A stretch of 64,000 bases of DNA, taken from Paenibacillus sp. Marseille-Q4541 (GTDB taxonomy: Bacteria > Bacillota > Bacilli > Paenibacillales > Paenibacillaceae). The position numbers were made by a program, and so were the translations under genes. Numbering within the stretch: the stretch's first letter is position 1; every line of letters begins with the position of its first letter. Positions 44,801-56,714 of this stretch are shown one piece after another. The stretch covers positions 62,001 to 126,000 of the forward strand of contig NZ_JAGXCY010000002.1 of assembly GCF_018310695.1 (NCBI RefSeq), read 5' to 3'. The notes under the pieces are model-generated. The model was not told the origin of the DNA, did not search any database, and saw only the letters and a list, made by a program, of their open reading frames with translations.

Positions 44801-47800
44801 GGATGTCTTGATTTTAATCGTGGCGGATTCAATTGTTGTGTGAGCCGCTCAAAAGGAATATCCTGATGCTTGTACGCCGCAAGATCTGTTTCACGAACCC
44901 GCTCAATAAGTTCCCTAAATGTTGGATTTCCTGATGTATCGGTTCGGACAACAAGCGTATTCACAAACAAGCCTATTATATCGCTAAGCTGATCATCGTT
45001 TCGTCCAGCAACCGGTGTACCAAGCGGAATATCGTGCCCTGCACCTAACCGGCTTAACAAAGCTGTAAACCCAGCTTGCAGGACCATGAATAGGCTGCTT
45101 TTGCAATCTTTTGCAAGGAAATCAAGTTGTTCATGCAAATCTTTACTGAATTCCAGCGATACGATTCCTCCCTGGAAGCTGGGACTCGCTGGTCTTGGGA
45201 AGTCTTTCATGATGGGAAGTTCTTCGGGTAGATCAGCTAATTGACGAGTCCAGTACTGTAATTGCTCCTCCAAATACGCCTCAGATTCCCCAGTTGTTTC
45301 AAGCCAGCGTTCCTGCCACAATGCGTAATCCGCATATTGAACAGGAAGGGATTTGTATACAGGAACCTCTCCTCTACATCGCGCTTCATAGGCGAAGGAC
45401 AAATCCTCAGCAAGTGGTGTCAAAGACCACCCATCTCCGGCGATATGATGCAAGAGTAGAACCAAAACACTTTTTTCAGGATGAATGACCAACAAATCAG
45501 CACGAATAGCAGGTTCCTTAGATAATGAAAAAGAATATCGAATGACTTCCTTCACTTTAGCCTCTATTTCATCTAGTGAAATCTCTGTCACTGTAAACGG
45601 AATCGAAACGTCGTTTGGATCAAGTATGAATTGCTTTGCTGTGCCGCTATTTTCAGGGAAAATTGTCCGAAGCGACTCATGCCTAAAAGCCAAATCATTC
45701 ATGGCCATTTTCAGTGCTTCCACCTGCAAGAGACCCTGGGTTTCAATTACAAGTGGAATATTATAGGCACTGTTCGGCCCTTCCAGACGATCAAGAAACC
45801 ACAGTCGTTTTTGAGCAAAGGATAACGGAATCTCACTTGGTCTTTCTTCCCGCTTGATAGCTGGGCGAGCATGAGTAACATCATCTAATTTCTTAGCGAG
45901 TTTTGCTACCGTTGGTGCCTCAAACAGATCTGCTAATGACAAGTCCTTAGTAAAAACACCGCGTATACGCATGGATAACCGCGCCGCAAGTAAGGAATGT
46001 CCGCCTAAATCAAAGAAATTATCATCGATTCCCACTCTTGGCAGCTGTAGTATATCTGCAAACAACTCACATAAAAGTTCTTCTTGTGGTGTTCTCGCTA
46101 GCCGCAATGACGTTAGAGAAGCAAAGTTTGGATCAGGCAGCGCTTTTCGGTCCAGCTTTGCATTGGGGGTCAGCGGAAGTTCATTCATGAACATGATTGC
46201 AGCGGGAATCATATAATCTGGCAATCGTTCTCCAGCATAACTGCGCAGCTCGGAGGACGTAACTGAGACGCTTTCTTGGTCCAAGACAACATAAGCAACA
46301 AGTCTGCTTTCACCTGATTCGTCTGTTTTTGATATAACAGCTGCCTGCGCTAAACTAGGATGCTGCATAAGGATGGACTCAATCTCCCCTAGTTCGATCC
46401 GATAACCGCGAATTTTGACTTGATGATCACTTCGTCCCGCATACTGCAGCGTTCCATCTGGAAGCCATCTAGCCAAATCCCCAGTATCATACATCCTAGT
46501 TCCTTTTGAACAAAAAGGGTTCGCGATAAACCGTTCTGCCGTAAGGGAATAACGATTCAAATATCCTCGCGCAAGTCCTTTTCCAGCAATATATAAATTT
46601 CCAATCATACCCACAGGTACAGGATCGAACCGTTCATTTAGTACATAGACTTCGGTATTCAGGATCGGCCTACCGATGACTGGTATCGATTTTTCCGAGA
46701 CATGAATCGGCATTGCTGTAGACCAAATCGTTGTCTCCGTAGGTCCGTATAAATTCACTACTTTACAATCCAGTCTTCCTAACTCTTGAAGTAGCTCGTT
46801 TGATAACGCTTCGCCTCCGGTCAGCACTCTTATACCTCGCACAGCGGCTGAATTGAAACGCACAAGGGATTGCCAGAGTGTTGGTGTTGCCTGAATCGTT
46901 GTTATATTGGAATTTAACATGAGTTCACCGAATAATTCCGGGTCTTGAACTGTTTTTCGGGGTGCGATCACAACACTTGCGCCTTGCAGCAAGGGAAGAT
47001 AAAGTTCTAGAGCTGCGATATCAAAAGAAACCGTCGTAACGGCCAGAAGCTGGTCTGCCTCCTCCATCGGGACAAGTTCCTGCATCGACATCAGAAAATT
47101 GGTAAGCGCCAGATGATGAATGACCACCCCTTTTGGCTTTCCTGTAGAGCCGGAGGTGTAGATAACATAGGCCGGGTGAGACAGTGATATGTGCTCCGTT
47201 CTTTCTTGATCGGTGATATCTTCCTCAGAGTATTGTTTCAACTCTCTTATCATCTCAGGTCCATTAAGTGACATATTATAGACACGATCAGGAATAAATT
47301 TCTGCTCCTTCATGCCTTCTTCTGTCAGAACAATAATAGGCTGTGCATCTTCGAACATAAATTCGAGTCGCTCTTGAGGAAATTCAGGATCAAGTGGCAG
47401 ATAAGCAGCTCCTGATTTCATGACTGCAAGCAAAGCAATCAGGAGGTCCTCCGACCTCCCCATCATAATGGCAACGATACGTTCCGGACCCGCACCATGC
47501 TTGATCAAGTGTCTCGCAAGCCTGTTCGCCTTGTGATCCACTTCTTCATAGCTCATTTTTACGTTGTTATAAGTAACTGCTGTGCGCTTACAGCAACATT
47601 CCGCTTGTCTCTCCCACAAACTTGTTAGGTGAATTTCAACTCCCTCTTTATACGTATCATTCCAAGAAGTAACGAGTTTTTCTCGCTCTCCAGGAAGAAA
47701 GAGGGATACATTTGATATTCGTTGCTCCGGTTCCCTCGCCATTCGTTCCAAAAATATAGAAAGTCTTCGTAAATGTATCTCTAACTCTTCTTCACTGTAT

Positions 47801-49014
47801 AATATCGGGTTCGCATCTACATTCAGTGTAAGATCTCTGCCATCTGCCGTTCCATAGATATGAAAAGAGAGATCTTCCGTGGGTCCTGAACTAATATTGT
47901 GAATAGTGCCTGATGTTGTGTCCCCCCAAGGTAGAATTGAAGAAAATGGCATAATATTAAGAAGTGGACCGAACAATTTCCTCTGATTCCATCCGAGACC
48001 GAGTTCTCTCCTTAGCTCTTCATGCCGGTAAGATTGATGTTTCTTGATTTCCCTTGTTTCTTCTAAAACGTTTCTTACAATCTCGCTGCAGCTCATCTTC
48101 GACTGCATACTTACTTGAAGAGGAATGATGTTCATCATCATTCCTGGATAATTGTATGAAGCTGCGCCCGACCTGTTCATTACTGGCAAACCAAAACTAA
48201 TCTTTTCTTTTCCCGTATAAAGGTACATGTATCCTGATATTCCGGCGATAAGCACCTCCGTCCAGTTCGCTCTCAACTTCTTGGCTGCGGCTATCAACTG
48301 ATCACATAAATTCTCTTCGAAGGAGAACGACTTGCGAATCACATAATTCGAGGAACCCGCTGTACGGTCTGCTAATGTAGGTACTTCTATGTCTGGAGTG
48401 CATCGGCTCAGCCAAAATGAGCGATCCACTTCTTTACGTCCACTGCTTTGATACAGATCTTCTACTTCAAGAACGTTCTGGATGGAGCTAAATCTACAGT
48501 CCGGGACTGGCTTTCCTTGCGACCGTGCTGTATAAATCTCAGCGGCTCTTCGCATAAGAAGAGAGACACCGTAACCATCGGTCACAATATGATGCATTCG
48601 TTGATACCAGTAATATCTGTTATGACCTACAATGAACAAAACTTCTTTATACATTGGCCCTTCCTGAAGCTGAACTGGTGTACGAATGTCCATTTGCATC
48701 CAGTTTTGTGCAGATCCATGAGGATTGGTAAGTTCCGATACATCGATAATTTCTATTTCAGAAGGATGTGATAATTCATACGGGACCTGGTATGGTCCCT
48801 CTTCTCTTTCTTCAAAGAGCAGAGGGACTGTTTTTGCTTCCAACAACATTTGCTGAACAGCTTCCTTGAATAGTTCCACATCCAGATGCCCTCGAATGTC
48901 AACATACTCAGCGGTATTATATATTGGATTTTTAGGATCCAGCTGCTGAGCATACCATATGCCTGACTGGGCTTCTGTGAGAGGATAGCCAAATAATGAT
49001 GAATGGTTCGTCAT
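41818..49014 (-). CDS. dhbF: Bacillibactin NRPS DhbF (C-A-T-C-A-T-TE)
   Basis: A 2398-residue dimodular synthetase. Order: C1 about 10-440 (HHIVTDG, His141-Gly147), A1 about 460-965, carrier 1 with Ser1007 in FDLGGHS, C2 about 1060-1490 (HHIAGDG, His1189-Gly1195), A2 about 1515-2040, carrier 2 with Ser2087, thioesterase about 2140-2398 with Ser2217 in GWSLGG, Asp2244 and a C-terminal His near 2368. A1 pocket residues (665, 666, 669, 708, 731, 733, 755, 763, 764, 953) read DILQLGLIWK, the glycine code. A2 residues (1735, 1736, 1739, 1778, 1807, 1809, 1835, 1843, 1844, 2033) read DFWNIGMVHK, the threonine code. This predicts condensation of dihydroxybenzoate with Gly and Thr and trimerisation to bacillibactin. 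An AAGGAGG site precedes the ATG. Confidence 0.95.
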   Translation of the reverse strand: MTNHSSLFGYPLTEAQSGIWYAQQLDPKNPIYNTAEYVDIRGHLDVELFKEAVQQMLLEAKTVPLLFEEREEGPYQVPYELSHPSEIEIIDVSELTNPHGSAQNWMQMDIRTPVQLQEGPMYKEVLFIVGHNRYYWYQRMHHIVTDGYGVSLLMRRAAEIYTARSQGKPVPDCRFSSIQNVLEVEDLYQSSGRKEVDRSFWLSRCTPDIEVPTLADRTAGSSNYVIRKSFSFEENLCDQLIAAAKKLRANWTEVLIAGISGYMYLYTGKEKISFGLPVMNRSGAASYNYPGMMMNIIPLQVSMQSKMSCSEIVRNVLEETREIKKHQSYRHEELRRELGLGWNQRKLFGPLLNIMPFSSILPWGDTTSGTIHNISSGPTEDLSFHIYGTADGRDLTLNVDANPILYSEEELEIHLRRLSIFLERMAREPEQRISNVSLFLPGEREKLVTSWNDTYKEGVEIHLTSLWERQAECCCKRTAVTYNNVKMSYEEVDHKANRLARHLIKHGAGPERIVAIMMGRSEDLLIALLAVMKSGAAYLPLDPEFPQERLEFMFEDAQPIIVLTEEGMKEQKFIPDRVYNMSLNGPEMIRELKQYSEEDITDQERTEHISLSHPAYVIYTSGSTGKPKGVVIHHLALTNFLMSMQELVPMEEADQLLAVTTVSFDIAALELYLPLLQGASVVIAPRKTVQDPELFGELMLNSNITTIQATPTLWQSLVRFNSAAVRGIRVLTGGEALSNELLQELGRLDCKVVNLYGPTETTIWSTAMPIHVSEKSIPVIGRPILNTEVYVLNERFDPVPVGMIGNLYIAGKGLARGYLNRYSLTAERFIANPFCSKGTRMYDTGDLARWLPDGTLQYAGRSDHQVKIRGYRIELGEIESILMQHPSLAQAAVISKTDESGESRLVAYVVLDQESVSVTSSELRSYAGERLPDYMIPAAIMFMNELPLTPNAKLDRKALPDPNFASLTSLRLARTPQEELLCELFADILQLPRVGIDDNFFDLGGHSLLAARLSMRIRGVFTKDLSLADLFEAPTVAKLAKKLDDVTHARPAIKREERPSEIPLSFAQKRLWFLDRLEGPNSAYNIPLVIETQGLLQVEALKMAMNDLAFRHESLRTIFPENSGTAKQFILDPNDVSIPFTVTEISLDEIEAKVKEVIRYSFSLSKEPAIRADLLVIHPEKSVLVLLLHHIAGDGWSLTPLAEDLSFAYEARCRGEVPVYKSLPVQYADYALWQERWLETTGESEAYLEEQLQYWTRQLADLPEELPIMKDFPRPASPSFQGGIVSLEFSKDLHEQLDFLAKDCKSSLFMVLQAGFTALLSRLGAGHDIPLGTPVAGRNDDQLSDIIGLFVNTLVVRTDTSGNPTFRELIERVRETDLAAYKHQDIPFERLTQQLNPPRLKSRHPLFQIMFAFQNTEEPKLSLSGIETKLELAHTDSSKFDLTLELREYRTDSGSPDGIRGFLEFSKDLYSEDTVQKMADRYILLLEHAVKRPDQLIDYIPIMNEEEKQSLLHQGGGAGQEIQESTLAEWFENQVKETPRNIAVTFDQENVTYQELNERANQLARLLVRAGVGPEKVVALAISRSVDMIVSILAIIKSGGVYLPLDPAYPAERIDYMMLDAKPVCLITMQEHLTQFSNIASGTEILVLDNRATMDELGDESAANLYMDSDSVDGKKDKLHSQNSAYIIYTSGSTGQPKGVIIPHQNVVRLLRTTEQDYQFNERDVWTLFHSYAFDFSVWEIWGALLYGGKLVIVPDLIRRSPADFLELLVRERVTVLNQTPSAFYQLMQADQDMPDSSASIQLRYVIFGGEALEISRLDSWYARHPDHAPTLVNMYGITETTVHVTYKALRQIDAEREASSNIGEAIKDLRVYVLDDYLQPVPVGVTGEMYVAGAGLARGYLGKPVLTAERFIANPFAGGRMYRTGDLARKNHDGTLHYMGRADQQVKIRGFRIELGEIESVLIHHPSIEQAAVIAREDNPGDKRLVAYLVPALGAHPELAELKRHAARNLPDYMIPSACVVMNELPLTNNGKLDRNKLPAPEYGTSHHYQGPRNPQEEVLCDLFAEVLSVDRVGIHDGFFDLGGHSLLAAQLMSRIRDSLGAELNIGILFEAPTVAALYERLETGGEQNALDSLLPLRKKGEGNPLFCIHPAGGLSWCYAGLMKSLPSDIPLYGLQAKGIGQKTTLPSTLEEMAEGYTQLIREIQPHGPYHLLGWSLGGNVAHAMAVLLESQGEEVALLCMFDAYPGHFLPLGKGPDEEEALIALLALGGYDPDMIDEKLTMAGAMEILKRDGSAIASLTEETILNLKETYVNSVRLLGEYKPGQYQGDVLFFRSTIIPDWFEPISPDAWKPYMKGKMEKHNIHCRHKDMCQPIPLSEMGPIVAEKLRYHLQSSRVY

Positions 49015-49027
49015 TTACGTTGCCTCC

Positions 49028-50008
49028 TTACTTCAGCAAATAATCCAAATTAGGTGGATTTACATCAGCAGACGGAATGATTGTTACCCGGCTTTGATCT
49101 TGCCCATTGCTATCTGCATTTAACAAGTCACACCAATCAAGCAAAGTCGGTTTCTCTAACAGATCTATAAAATTAATATCTTTCCCCTGTGCTCGCCACT
49201 GCTCTACCAAATTCATAATTCGAATGGAATCGAGCCCCAGCATCGTTACGTCTTCATCAACAGAAATCTCAGTTTCAGGCATATAAAGCAAATTCGCAAT
49301 TACTGTTCGCAGGGACTCTGGTGTCACGATTGGGTGAACCTTCTCATCGTCTATTTCAGTCGTTGCAGTTGATTCAAAGTTCAGTTGTGCTACAATTTCT
49401 GCTGTTGTTAACGTATATGCGCACCGCTCAGAAGCATATTTCAAAGCTTGTAAATGATAATCTTTTGAAAAATCAGCTAGTGCATCTGCTACAAAAAAGG
49501 GCTGGATCTCCTGCATAAAAGCTTCTGCAGCCGTCAACATACAACCAATATGGGCGTAAATGCCGCAAATCATGATTTGATCTCTGCCTGTACTTCTAAT
49601 GATGGACAGCAGATCGGTTTTTTGAAAAGCGCTGTACCTCCATTTGGTAAGTAACATGTCCTGTTCTGCCGGAGCAAGGGAAGGAATAATACGTTGTTCT
49701 TCGGGATCATCCCCAATGCCATTTCCCCAGAAATCCAGAAGCAGTCCTCTTTCTTCTTGTGTCTGGCCACCAGGCTGAGCCGTATAGATAACAGGAATAG
49801 AGAGCTGATGAGCAGTTTTGCGCAGCCAATGAATATGCTCGACTAATTCAGTAACAGGAGAATCTCCCTGATAGGCTTCAATGAAATATTGCTGCATATC
49901 ATGAATAAGGAGTACCATTCTGGATGGATCTGCTTTCCAGTTCACTTTGTTCTCTGGTAAATCTGTACGTAAAGGCATAGTGTAGGAAGTAATCGTTGGA
50001 ATTGCCAT
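49028..50008 (-). CDS. dhbB: Isochorismatase with aryl carrier domain
   Basis: A 326-residue bifunctional enzyme. The isochorismatase domain (about 1-210) has the triad Asp37 (LLIHDMQQYF), Lys122 (LTKWRYSAF) and Cys156 (YAHIGCMLTAA) and turns isochorismate into 2,3-dihydro-2,3-dihydroxybenzoate plus pyruvate. The C-terminal aryl carrier domain (about 230-305) has the phosphopantetheine Ser261 in MLGLDSIRIMNL and holds the activated dihydroxybenzoate for DhbF. It lies 13 bases ahead of dhbF and 24 bases behind dhbE. Confidence 0.96.
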   Translation of the reverse strand: MAIPTITSYTMPLRTDLPENKVNWKADPSRMVLLIHDMQQYFIEAYQGDSPVTELVEHIHWLRKTAHQLSIPVIYTAQPGGQTQEERGLLLDFWGNGIGDDPEEQRIIPSLAPAEQDMLLTKWRYSAFQKTDLLSIIRSTGRDQIMICGIYAHIGCMLTAAEAFMQEIQPFFVADALADFSKDYHLQALKYASERCAYTLTTAEIVAQLNFESTATTEIDDEKVHPIVTPESLRTVIANLLYMPETEISVDEDVTMLGLDSIRIMNLVEQWRAQGKDINFIDLLEKPTLLDWCDLLNADSNGQDQSRVTIIPSADVNPPNLDYLLK

Positions 50009-50032
50009 GTCAAATCATCCTTTCTGGGTAGA

Positions 50033-51679
50033 TCATCTAATGGGTTGGTTGTTTCTTTCCAGATGGAGCTTGTCAGCAATTTGTGTGCGCAGCCCTTTTT
50101 TACTCACCTTCCCAACAGCTGTCATCGGAAAGGAAGAGACGAATTCGAATCGATCCGGAATCTTATAGGCAGCAAGCCCTCTTTTTTCTAAAAAACGGCG
50201 AAGTTCGCGTATTCCGGGTCGCTTTTGCTGTTCTTCTCTTACTATGATAAAGGCGCAGATTCTTTCTCCAAGGAAATCATCCGGCATGGATACCACCGCA
50301 ACATCGTAAAGTTCTTTATGCGCTAGTAAGTGATTTTCTACTTCTTCTGCCGCTACTTTTTCTCCGCCGCGGTTAATCTGGTCCTTGGCACGTCCCGTAA
50401 CGATTAGGTTGCCTTCTGGAGTCACACGTGCGAGATCTCCTGTTCGATAAAATCCGTCCGGTGTAAACGAGCGCCGATTATGTTCTTCCGCCTTGTAATA
50501 ACCCCTAATTGTGTACGGTCCCCTAGTCAACAGATGCCCCGTCTCTCCAATCTCCACATCCTTGTCCTCTTCATCCACAATTCGAACTTCATCCGCAGGA
50601 GAGATAGGTCTGCCTTGGGTGCGAACAATCACGTGCTCGGGATCTCCTAACCTTGTGTAGTTGACTAGACCTTCAGCCATACCAAATACTTGCTGTAGAA
50701 CACAATCAAATGCATTGTTCAGCTTGATGGCTGCTGCTTCCGAAAAAGCCGCACCTCCTACCTGAAGTACCTCAAGAGAAGACAAGTCCTCTTTACGAGA
50801 CTTTTTCGCATCGATCCACACCATCGCAAGCGGCGGAACCAGTGCCGTAATGGTTACCTTTTCTTTCTCAATGAGCGCAAAAGCCTCCTCGGGGCTTCCC
50901 CCTTCAGCCATAACGACCGTTCCACCTGCATAAAGTGTGCCGAGAACCCCCGGCGAGCTGAGCGGAAAATTATGAGCAGCGGGTAGAACTGCCATGTAGA
51001 CACTTTTTTCACTTAGACCGCATATTTCAGCACTTCCATGTAAGCTATAGATGTAATCATCATGTGTTCTCGGGATCAGCTTTGGTAATCCAGTACTTCC
51101 TCCGCTTAGCTGGAGAAACGCTACCTCTCCCGCCTGAGTCTCTGAGAATGTAACCGAGGCAGGGTCAGCATATAAGCTCCTAAGTGATTGAAATCCTAAC
51201 GGTTCCCCTACCACGAAGACATGCTTGATGGTGGAAACCGCATGCTGTAACTCAGCAGCCATTTTGCGGTAATCGTATCCTCCATACATGTCTTGAATGA
51301 TGTAGGCTTTTGCTACCACGTACTCACTAATATAGAAGATCTCACTTTGCCGGTGAGAAGGAAGAGCGAATACAGGTAAGGCGCCTATACGGAACAAGGC
51401 AAAAATAACGACTAGCAATTCTCCAATGTTGGGGAGCTGAACCACAATCCGATCTTCCTTTTGAATTCCTAAGTGAATTAGACCAGCTGCTAATTGCTCC
51501 ACCTCTTGATGAAGATCCTCATATGTCCATCGCTTCTCACCGCTAATGATTGCCGCTTGTAACGGATACCTCTTTGCTCTCTCCGTCAGTAATTCACTAA
51601 AGGTAATCCCTTGCCAATAACCGAGATTTTTATATCGTGTTACTTCTTCCTCCGGCCACGGCATGCATCCTTCCATCAT
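50033..51679 (-). CDS. dhbE: 2,3-dihydroxybenzoate-AMP ligase
   Basis: A 548-residue stand-alone adenylation enzyme that activates 2,3-dihydroxybenzoate and loads it on the aryl carrier of DhbB. Features are AFLQLSGGSTGLPKLIPRTHDDY (P-loop) near 186-208, AVLPAAHNFPLSSPGVLGTLYAGG, the EITRLGDP-like GLVNYTRLGDPE loop, [38 protein letters not shown] near 408-445 and a late KVSKKGLR lysine. The start overlaps the stop of dhbC by one base (TAATG). Length is the usual for EntE/DhbE. Confidence 0.96.
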   Translation of the reverse strand: MMEGCMPWPEEEVTRYKNLGYWQGITFSELLTERAKRYPLQAAIISGEKRWTYEDLHQEVEQLAAGLIHLGIQKEDRIVVQLPNIGELLVVIFALFRIGALPVFALPSHRQSEIFYISEYVVAKAYIIQDMYGGYDYRKMAAELQHAVSTIKHVFVVGEPLGFQSLRSLYADPASVTFSETQAGEVAFLQLSGGSTGLPKLIPRTHDDYIYSLHGSAEICGLSEKSVYMAVLPAAHNFPLSSPGVLGTLYAGGTVVMAEGGSPEEAFALIEKEKVTITALVPPLAMVWIDAKKSRKEDLSSLEVLQVGGAAFSEAAAIKLNNAFDCVLQQVFGMAEGLVNYTRLGDPEHVIVRTQGRPISPADEVRIVDEEDKDVEIGETGHLLTRGPYTIRGYYKAEEHNRRSFTPDGFYRTGDLARVTPEGNLIVTGRAKDQINRGGEKVAAEEVENHLLAHKELYDVAVVSMPDDFLGERICAFIIVREEQQKRPGIRELRRFLEKRGLAAYKIPDRFEFVSSFPMTAVGKVSKKGLRTQIADKLHLERNNQPIR

Positions 51680-52908
51680 TATTGATCCCTCCTGCTCAGG
51701 GTCATCTCTTTTCTAGCTTCCTTTACACCGATGGCTTGTAAAAATGTGCCTAGCTTTGCTGCTGTCTCCGCTAGTTCATCTTCTGGCTTGGAACCTGCAA
51801 CGATACCAGCACCCGCGTATAAACGCAGTTCATTCTCTTCAATCTCGGCACAGCGGATCGTTACGACCCACTCGCCATTGCCTTCCTCATCACACCATCC
51901 AATCATTCCGGTATAGTAATCTCTATCATACGTTTCTATCTTATCAATGGTCTGTTTAGCCTCCTTTGTCGGTGTTCCGCACACGGCAGGTGTCGGATGC
52001 ATGGCCATCGCCAGTTCTAAAGATGTCGTCGTTGCTTCCTCCAGCACCCCCGTAATTTCAGTAGATAAATGCCACATCGTTTCCGTCGCAACAAGGGAAG
52101 GTTTCTGCGGAACATGAAGATGTTTGCAATAAGGACGAAGGGCAGCAGAAATATTCGATATGACCAGAGCATGCTCATGAAGATCTTTAGTAGAAATGAG
52201 AAGATTTTCAGCACGTTTCTGGTCCTCTATCGGGTCATCACTTCTTGGAATGGAACCAGCAAGCGGGTTGGCAGTAACTTCTATTCCAGTACGCCGAATA
52301 AGAAGTTCAGGACTTGCCCCCAGCAGTGTTACATTTGTCTGTGTTTGTAAATCTAAAGAAGTCACCGAAAGCGGAACACTAAACGTGTATCCCTGTGGAT
52401 TCAGTCGAAGTAGTGCGGACAATATCGGCTTTATCTGTACCTTTTCGCTCGAAGTAACATGAAGTTTTCTCGACAGCACTACCTTTTCCAAATCACCTCT
52501 TTCAATGAGGCGAACCGCCTCGCTTACATCAGCCTTGTACTGCTCTTCATTTGGCACGGATGTCATTACTATTTTACTTGTGTCCAGTCCACTTTTCGTT
52601 TCATTAGGAATCTCTTCTTTACAGAGAGAGGATGTAATATGGACATTTTCACATTCATAGAGCCGGGCCTGAACATTCATATCAAAAGGAATAGCTCCCA
52701 CAATCCGTCCATTCCGCTTTTTTTCACGTATCAGGGATAGAATCTCGTCTCTCTGGGTTACTCCCTCAAGTCCCTCGATTAGAGATAAAGTTCCTTCGGT
52801 AAGCATGGTATATTTCGGAGTTGCAAAAAAGAAAGACCCGGACGGTTTATAGTGCTGCAGTATTTTCCCAGCTTCTTGGTTTCTCGTTAGATGCATATCT
52901 GTACCCAT
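51679..52908 (-). CDS. dhbC: Isochorismate synthase
   Basis: A 409-residue chorismate-utilising enzyme that converts chorismate to isochorismate. Conserved segments are YKADVSEAVRLIERGDLEKVVLSRKL near 123-150, LLGASPELLIRRTGIEVTANPLAGSIPRSDDPIEDQKRAENLLISTKDLHEHALVI near 215-270, and HPTPAVCGTPTKEA with YYTGMIGWCDEEGNGEW near 305-345. Mg-binding acids occur in ELLIR and the late EDELAETAAKL. GGGAGG precedes the ATG. It is the second gene of the operon, 43 bases behind dhbA. Confidence 0.96.
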   Translation of the reverse strand: MGTDMHLTRNQEAGKILQHYKPSGSFFFATPKYTMLTEGTLSLIEGLEGVTQRDEILSLIREKKRNGRIVGAIPFDMNVQARLYECENVHITSSLCKEEIPNETKSGLDTSKIVMTSVPNEEQYKADVSEAVRLIERGDLEKVVLSRKLHVTSSEKVQIKPILSALLRLNPQGYTFSVPLSVTSLDLQTQTNVTLLGASPELLIRRTGIEVTANPLAGSIPRSDDPIEDQKRAENLLISTKDLHEHALVISNISAALRPYCKHLHVPQKPSLVATETMWHLSTEITGVLEEATTTSLELAMAMHPTPAVCGTPTKEAKQTIDKIETYDRDYYTGMIGWCDEEGNGEWVVTIRCAEIEENELRLYAGAGIVAGSKPEDELAETAAKLGTFLQAIGVKEARKEMTLSRRDQ

Positions 52909-52951
52909 GTACTTTCCTCCCTTATTTCTTGATTTGAACTACGAACTACCG

Positions 52952-53737
52952 CTATACACCGAGCGTTGCTCCGCCATCTACACGCAGATCACACATTGTA
53001 ATTTGTTTTGCTCGATCCGATACTAGGAACGAAACTGCTTGTGCAACATCTTCTGCTTCACCCAGTTTGCCGAGCGGGATTCCAAGACGATAACTCTCTA
53101 ATGACCCTGACAGGATGGAGTCTACCGTCAGATCCTCAGTCCACATGTGACGCTGCATTGCAGTATCCGTAGATCCTGGTGAAACCACATTGCACCGAAT
53201 GCCATGCTGGGCAAGCTCCAAACCTAAACATTTGGTGAAATGCACTGCCGCAGCTTTGGAAGCAGCGTACGCAGACATGTTCATACGAGGCATCGCTGCC
53301 GCATTAGAACCGACCGTAATAATAACTCCCGATTTACGAGGGATCATAAGCCGGGCCACTGCTCTGCTCACATAAAAAACACCGTGTGTATTTACATCAA
53401 ACACTCGTTTCCAATCTTCATCGCTGAAAAAAGCAACCGGACCTGTTTCAAGCACACCGGCCACGTTCACCAGAATATCAGGAGCTGATAACTCTGCTTG
53501 AATTTGGTCGAGTACATGATCTACAGAACTGCTTTTACTTACATCTGCAGGAAAAGCCGAAACGAGTAATCCTTCATTTTGAAATGCTTTCGCTGTGGAA
53601 TAAAGTAAACGAGCGTTCTGATCTACCATGGCCACCTTGATATGTTGATTGGCGAGTTCTTTAGCCACTGCTTTCCCGATGCCTTGGGCAGCACCAGTGA
53701 CGATAGCCACCTGTCCTTCCCCACTGGAAGAGCCCAT
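52952..53737 (-). CDS. dhbA: 2,3-dihydro-2,3-dihydroxybenzoate dehydrogenase
   Basis: A 261-residue short-chain dehydrogenase that oxidises the DhbB product to 2,3-dihydroxybenzoate with NAD. The nucleotide-binding motif is VTGAAQGIGKAVA near 14-26; NVAGVLETG, the catalytic Tyr-x-x-x-Lys in SAYAASKAAAVHF near 155-167, and VSPGSTDTAMQRHMW support the assignment. It leads the operon. AGAGGTGG precedes the ATG. Two Fur-box-like sites and a -10 box lie just upstream, so the operon should be off in iron-rich cells. Confidence 0.95.
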   Translation of the reverse strand: MGSSSGEGQVAIVTGAAQGIGKAVAKELANQHIKVAMVDQNARLLYSTAKAFQNEGLLVSAFPADVSKSSSVDHVLDQIQAELSAPDILVNVAGVLETGPVAFFSDEDWKRVFDVNTHGVFYVSRAVARLMIPRKSGVIITVGSNAAAMPRMNMSAYAASKAAAVHFTKCLGLELAQHGIRCNVVSPGSTDTAMQRHMWTEDLTVDSILSGSLESYRLGIPLGKLGEAEDVAQAVSFLVSDRAKQITMCDLRVDGGATLGV

Positions 53738-53758
53738 ATTTATTCCACCTCTTTATAT

Positions 53759-53773
53759 TGAGAATAATTATCA
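53759..53773. promoter_or_regulatory. Fur box 1 of the dhb operon
   Basis: TGATAATTATTCTCA (- strand) matches the 7-1-7 Fur consensus TGATAATnATTATCA at 12 of 14 arm positions. It lies 22 bases upstream of dhbA. Confidence 0.75.
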
Positions 53774-53779
53774 TCTTAT

Positions 53780-53794
53780 TGATAACGTTTCTCA
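53780..53794. promoter_or_regulatory. Fur box 2 of the dhb operon
   Basis: TGAGAAACGTTATCA (- strand) matches the Fur 7-1-7 consensus at 11 of 14 arm positions and touches the TATAAT -10 box at 53794-53799. Two boxes in tandem fit tight iron repression. Confidence 0.65.
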
Positions 53795-53822
53795 TTATAG
53801 AGAATGCAATACCCATTGACCA
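53794..53822 (-). promoter_or_regulatory. Promoter of the dhb operon
   Basis: On the - strand a perfect TATAAT -10 box at 53794-53799 with a weak -35 (TGGTCA, 17-base spacer) directly upstream of the Fur boxes. Confidence 0.55.
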
Positions 53823-53846
53823 TGGATATTATCCGGTATTTTCCAA

Positions 53847-53887
53847 CAAAAAAAGACATGCCCTTATGAAATAAAGGAATGTCTTTT
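53847..53887 (-). terminator. Terminator of the AAA ATPase gene
   Basis: AAAGACAT pairs with ATGTCTTT, with an inner CCCTTAT/ATAAAGG-type stem, followed by seven T on the - strand. It insulates the dhb promoter from the upstream gene. Confidence 0.85.
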
Positions 53888-53911
53888 CTAATACGTTAAC
53901 TTTACGCTTCA

Positions 53912-54676
53912 TTATTCGTCATAAAATAGCTCGCTCAGCATGCTCTCCTTATGGTTCATAAACTGTTTCATAATGACATAATGATCTGTTTCTTCTAGCG
54001 TAACCGTTTCAATTCCATGATCATTTAATTGATAGATAACACTGTCTGGATAAGCCATAAGAATAGGTGAATGTGTAGAAATAATGAGCTGACTGTTACG
54101 TTTTACAAGCTCATGAATACGAGCAAGCATGGACATTTGCCGGATTGGAGACAATGCGGCTTCAGGTTCGTCCAGAATATAAAGACCATACCCGCCAAAT
54201 CGATTCAGAAAAGCAGAGAAAAACGATTCCCCATGGGACTGCTCATGCAACGACTTTCCACCATACGAATTTTTGAGCGGAGGATTATAGGGATTCTGCT
54301 CTTCATCAAGGATATCTATGTAAGATGCTACATTATAGTAACTTTCGGCTCGAAAGAAAAAGCCATCTCTCGGCTTAGCTCCACCTCTAACGAGTCTGAT
54401 ATGTTCATGAAGGATCGAATGTGTTTCCCTTGTAGCAAACTGAAAATTACGCGTTCCTCCTTCCGGATTAAATCCAGAAGCAATCGCGATAGCCTCCAGC
54501 AAGGTTGACTTTCCCATTCCATTCTCCCCTACAATATAAGTGACTTTGGGATGGAATTTCAAAGATTGTAGGTTACGAATAGCCGGGATGTTAAATGGAT
54601 AGGTTTGACTAAACCGGTGATCTGCAACCGATACCTTGAGTTCTCTCAAAAAAGGACTACTTAGTAAATCATTCAT
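53912..54676 (-). CDS. AAA family ATPase (predicted ABC-type, COG3910-like)
   Basis: A 254-residue soluble ATPase with the ABC/SMC-type head fold. Walker A is YIVGENGMGKSTLLEAIA near 47-64; SYGGKSLHEQSHGESFFSAFLNRFG is the signature-like segment; Walker B is GLYILDEPEAALSP; the switch His is in IISTHSPILMAYPDSVIYQL. There is no partner membrane gene. Members of this family are widespread single-gene ATPases of unclear role. A GGAGGAGGG site precedes the ATG. It is not part of the siderophore operon, being separated by a terminator. Confidence 0.85.
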   Translation of the reverse strand: MNDLLSSPFLRELKVSVADHRFSQTYPFNIPAIRNLQSLKFHPKVTYIVGENGMGKSTLLEAIAIASGFNPEGGTRNFQFATRETHSILHEHIRLVRGGAKPRDGFFFRAESYYNVASYIDILDEEQNPYNPPLKNSYGGKSLHEQSHGESFFSAFLNRFGGYGLYILDEPEAALSPIRQMSMLARIHELVKRNSQLIISTHSPILMAYPDSVIYQLNDHGIETVTLEETDHYVIMKQFMNHKESMLSELFYDE

Positions 54677-54855
54677 ATTGGTCTGCCCTCCTCCATTTTA
54701 GGGGGTAATACTTATCAACCGTATTATAACGATTTTCTGGAAAAGAAAGAAACCGCCATCGATTTAAGTAGCACTCTCTATAAAAAGAATGGTCTTCGAT
54801 CGAAGTTAGTGCGAACAGCTGTCCCGATCTGGACTATAAAGAGTCATTGATCGGG
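54677..54855. other. Short intergenic region with two small palindromes
   Basis: Between the amylase stop and the ATPase start. CTTCGATCGAAG (54794-54805) is a perfect 12-bp palindrome with a weak T-run on the - strand, and CCCGATC/GATCGGG (54823-54855) forms a hairpin without a T-run. One or both may end the amylase transcript. Confidence 0.4.
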
Positions 54856-56523
<1,668 letters not shown>

Positions 56524-56529
56524 TCAGAG

Positions 56530-56542
56530 TGCAAACGTTTGT
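56530..56542. promoter_or_regulatory. CcpA/LacI-type operator, upstream copy
   Basis: TGCAAACGTTTGT repeats the core of the downstream operator. It lies just upstream of the -35 box. Two copies about 59 bases apart could allow looping or dual control by CcpA and a maltose regulator. Confidence 0.65.
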
Positions 56543-56714
56543 TTTTTAGAATAAGTTACCTCCTTTTTATTCATTTAACAGATCCGTCTCAATGTAAGCA
56601 TTTACAAATAAATATGTACTCATAGAAAAATCTGTCCGAATGGATTCTATCACAACATTTCTGGAGGATACAATACCCTATTTCTAATATTTTCAAGTTG
56701 TATTTGTAGGTTAA

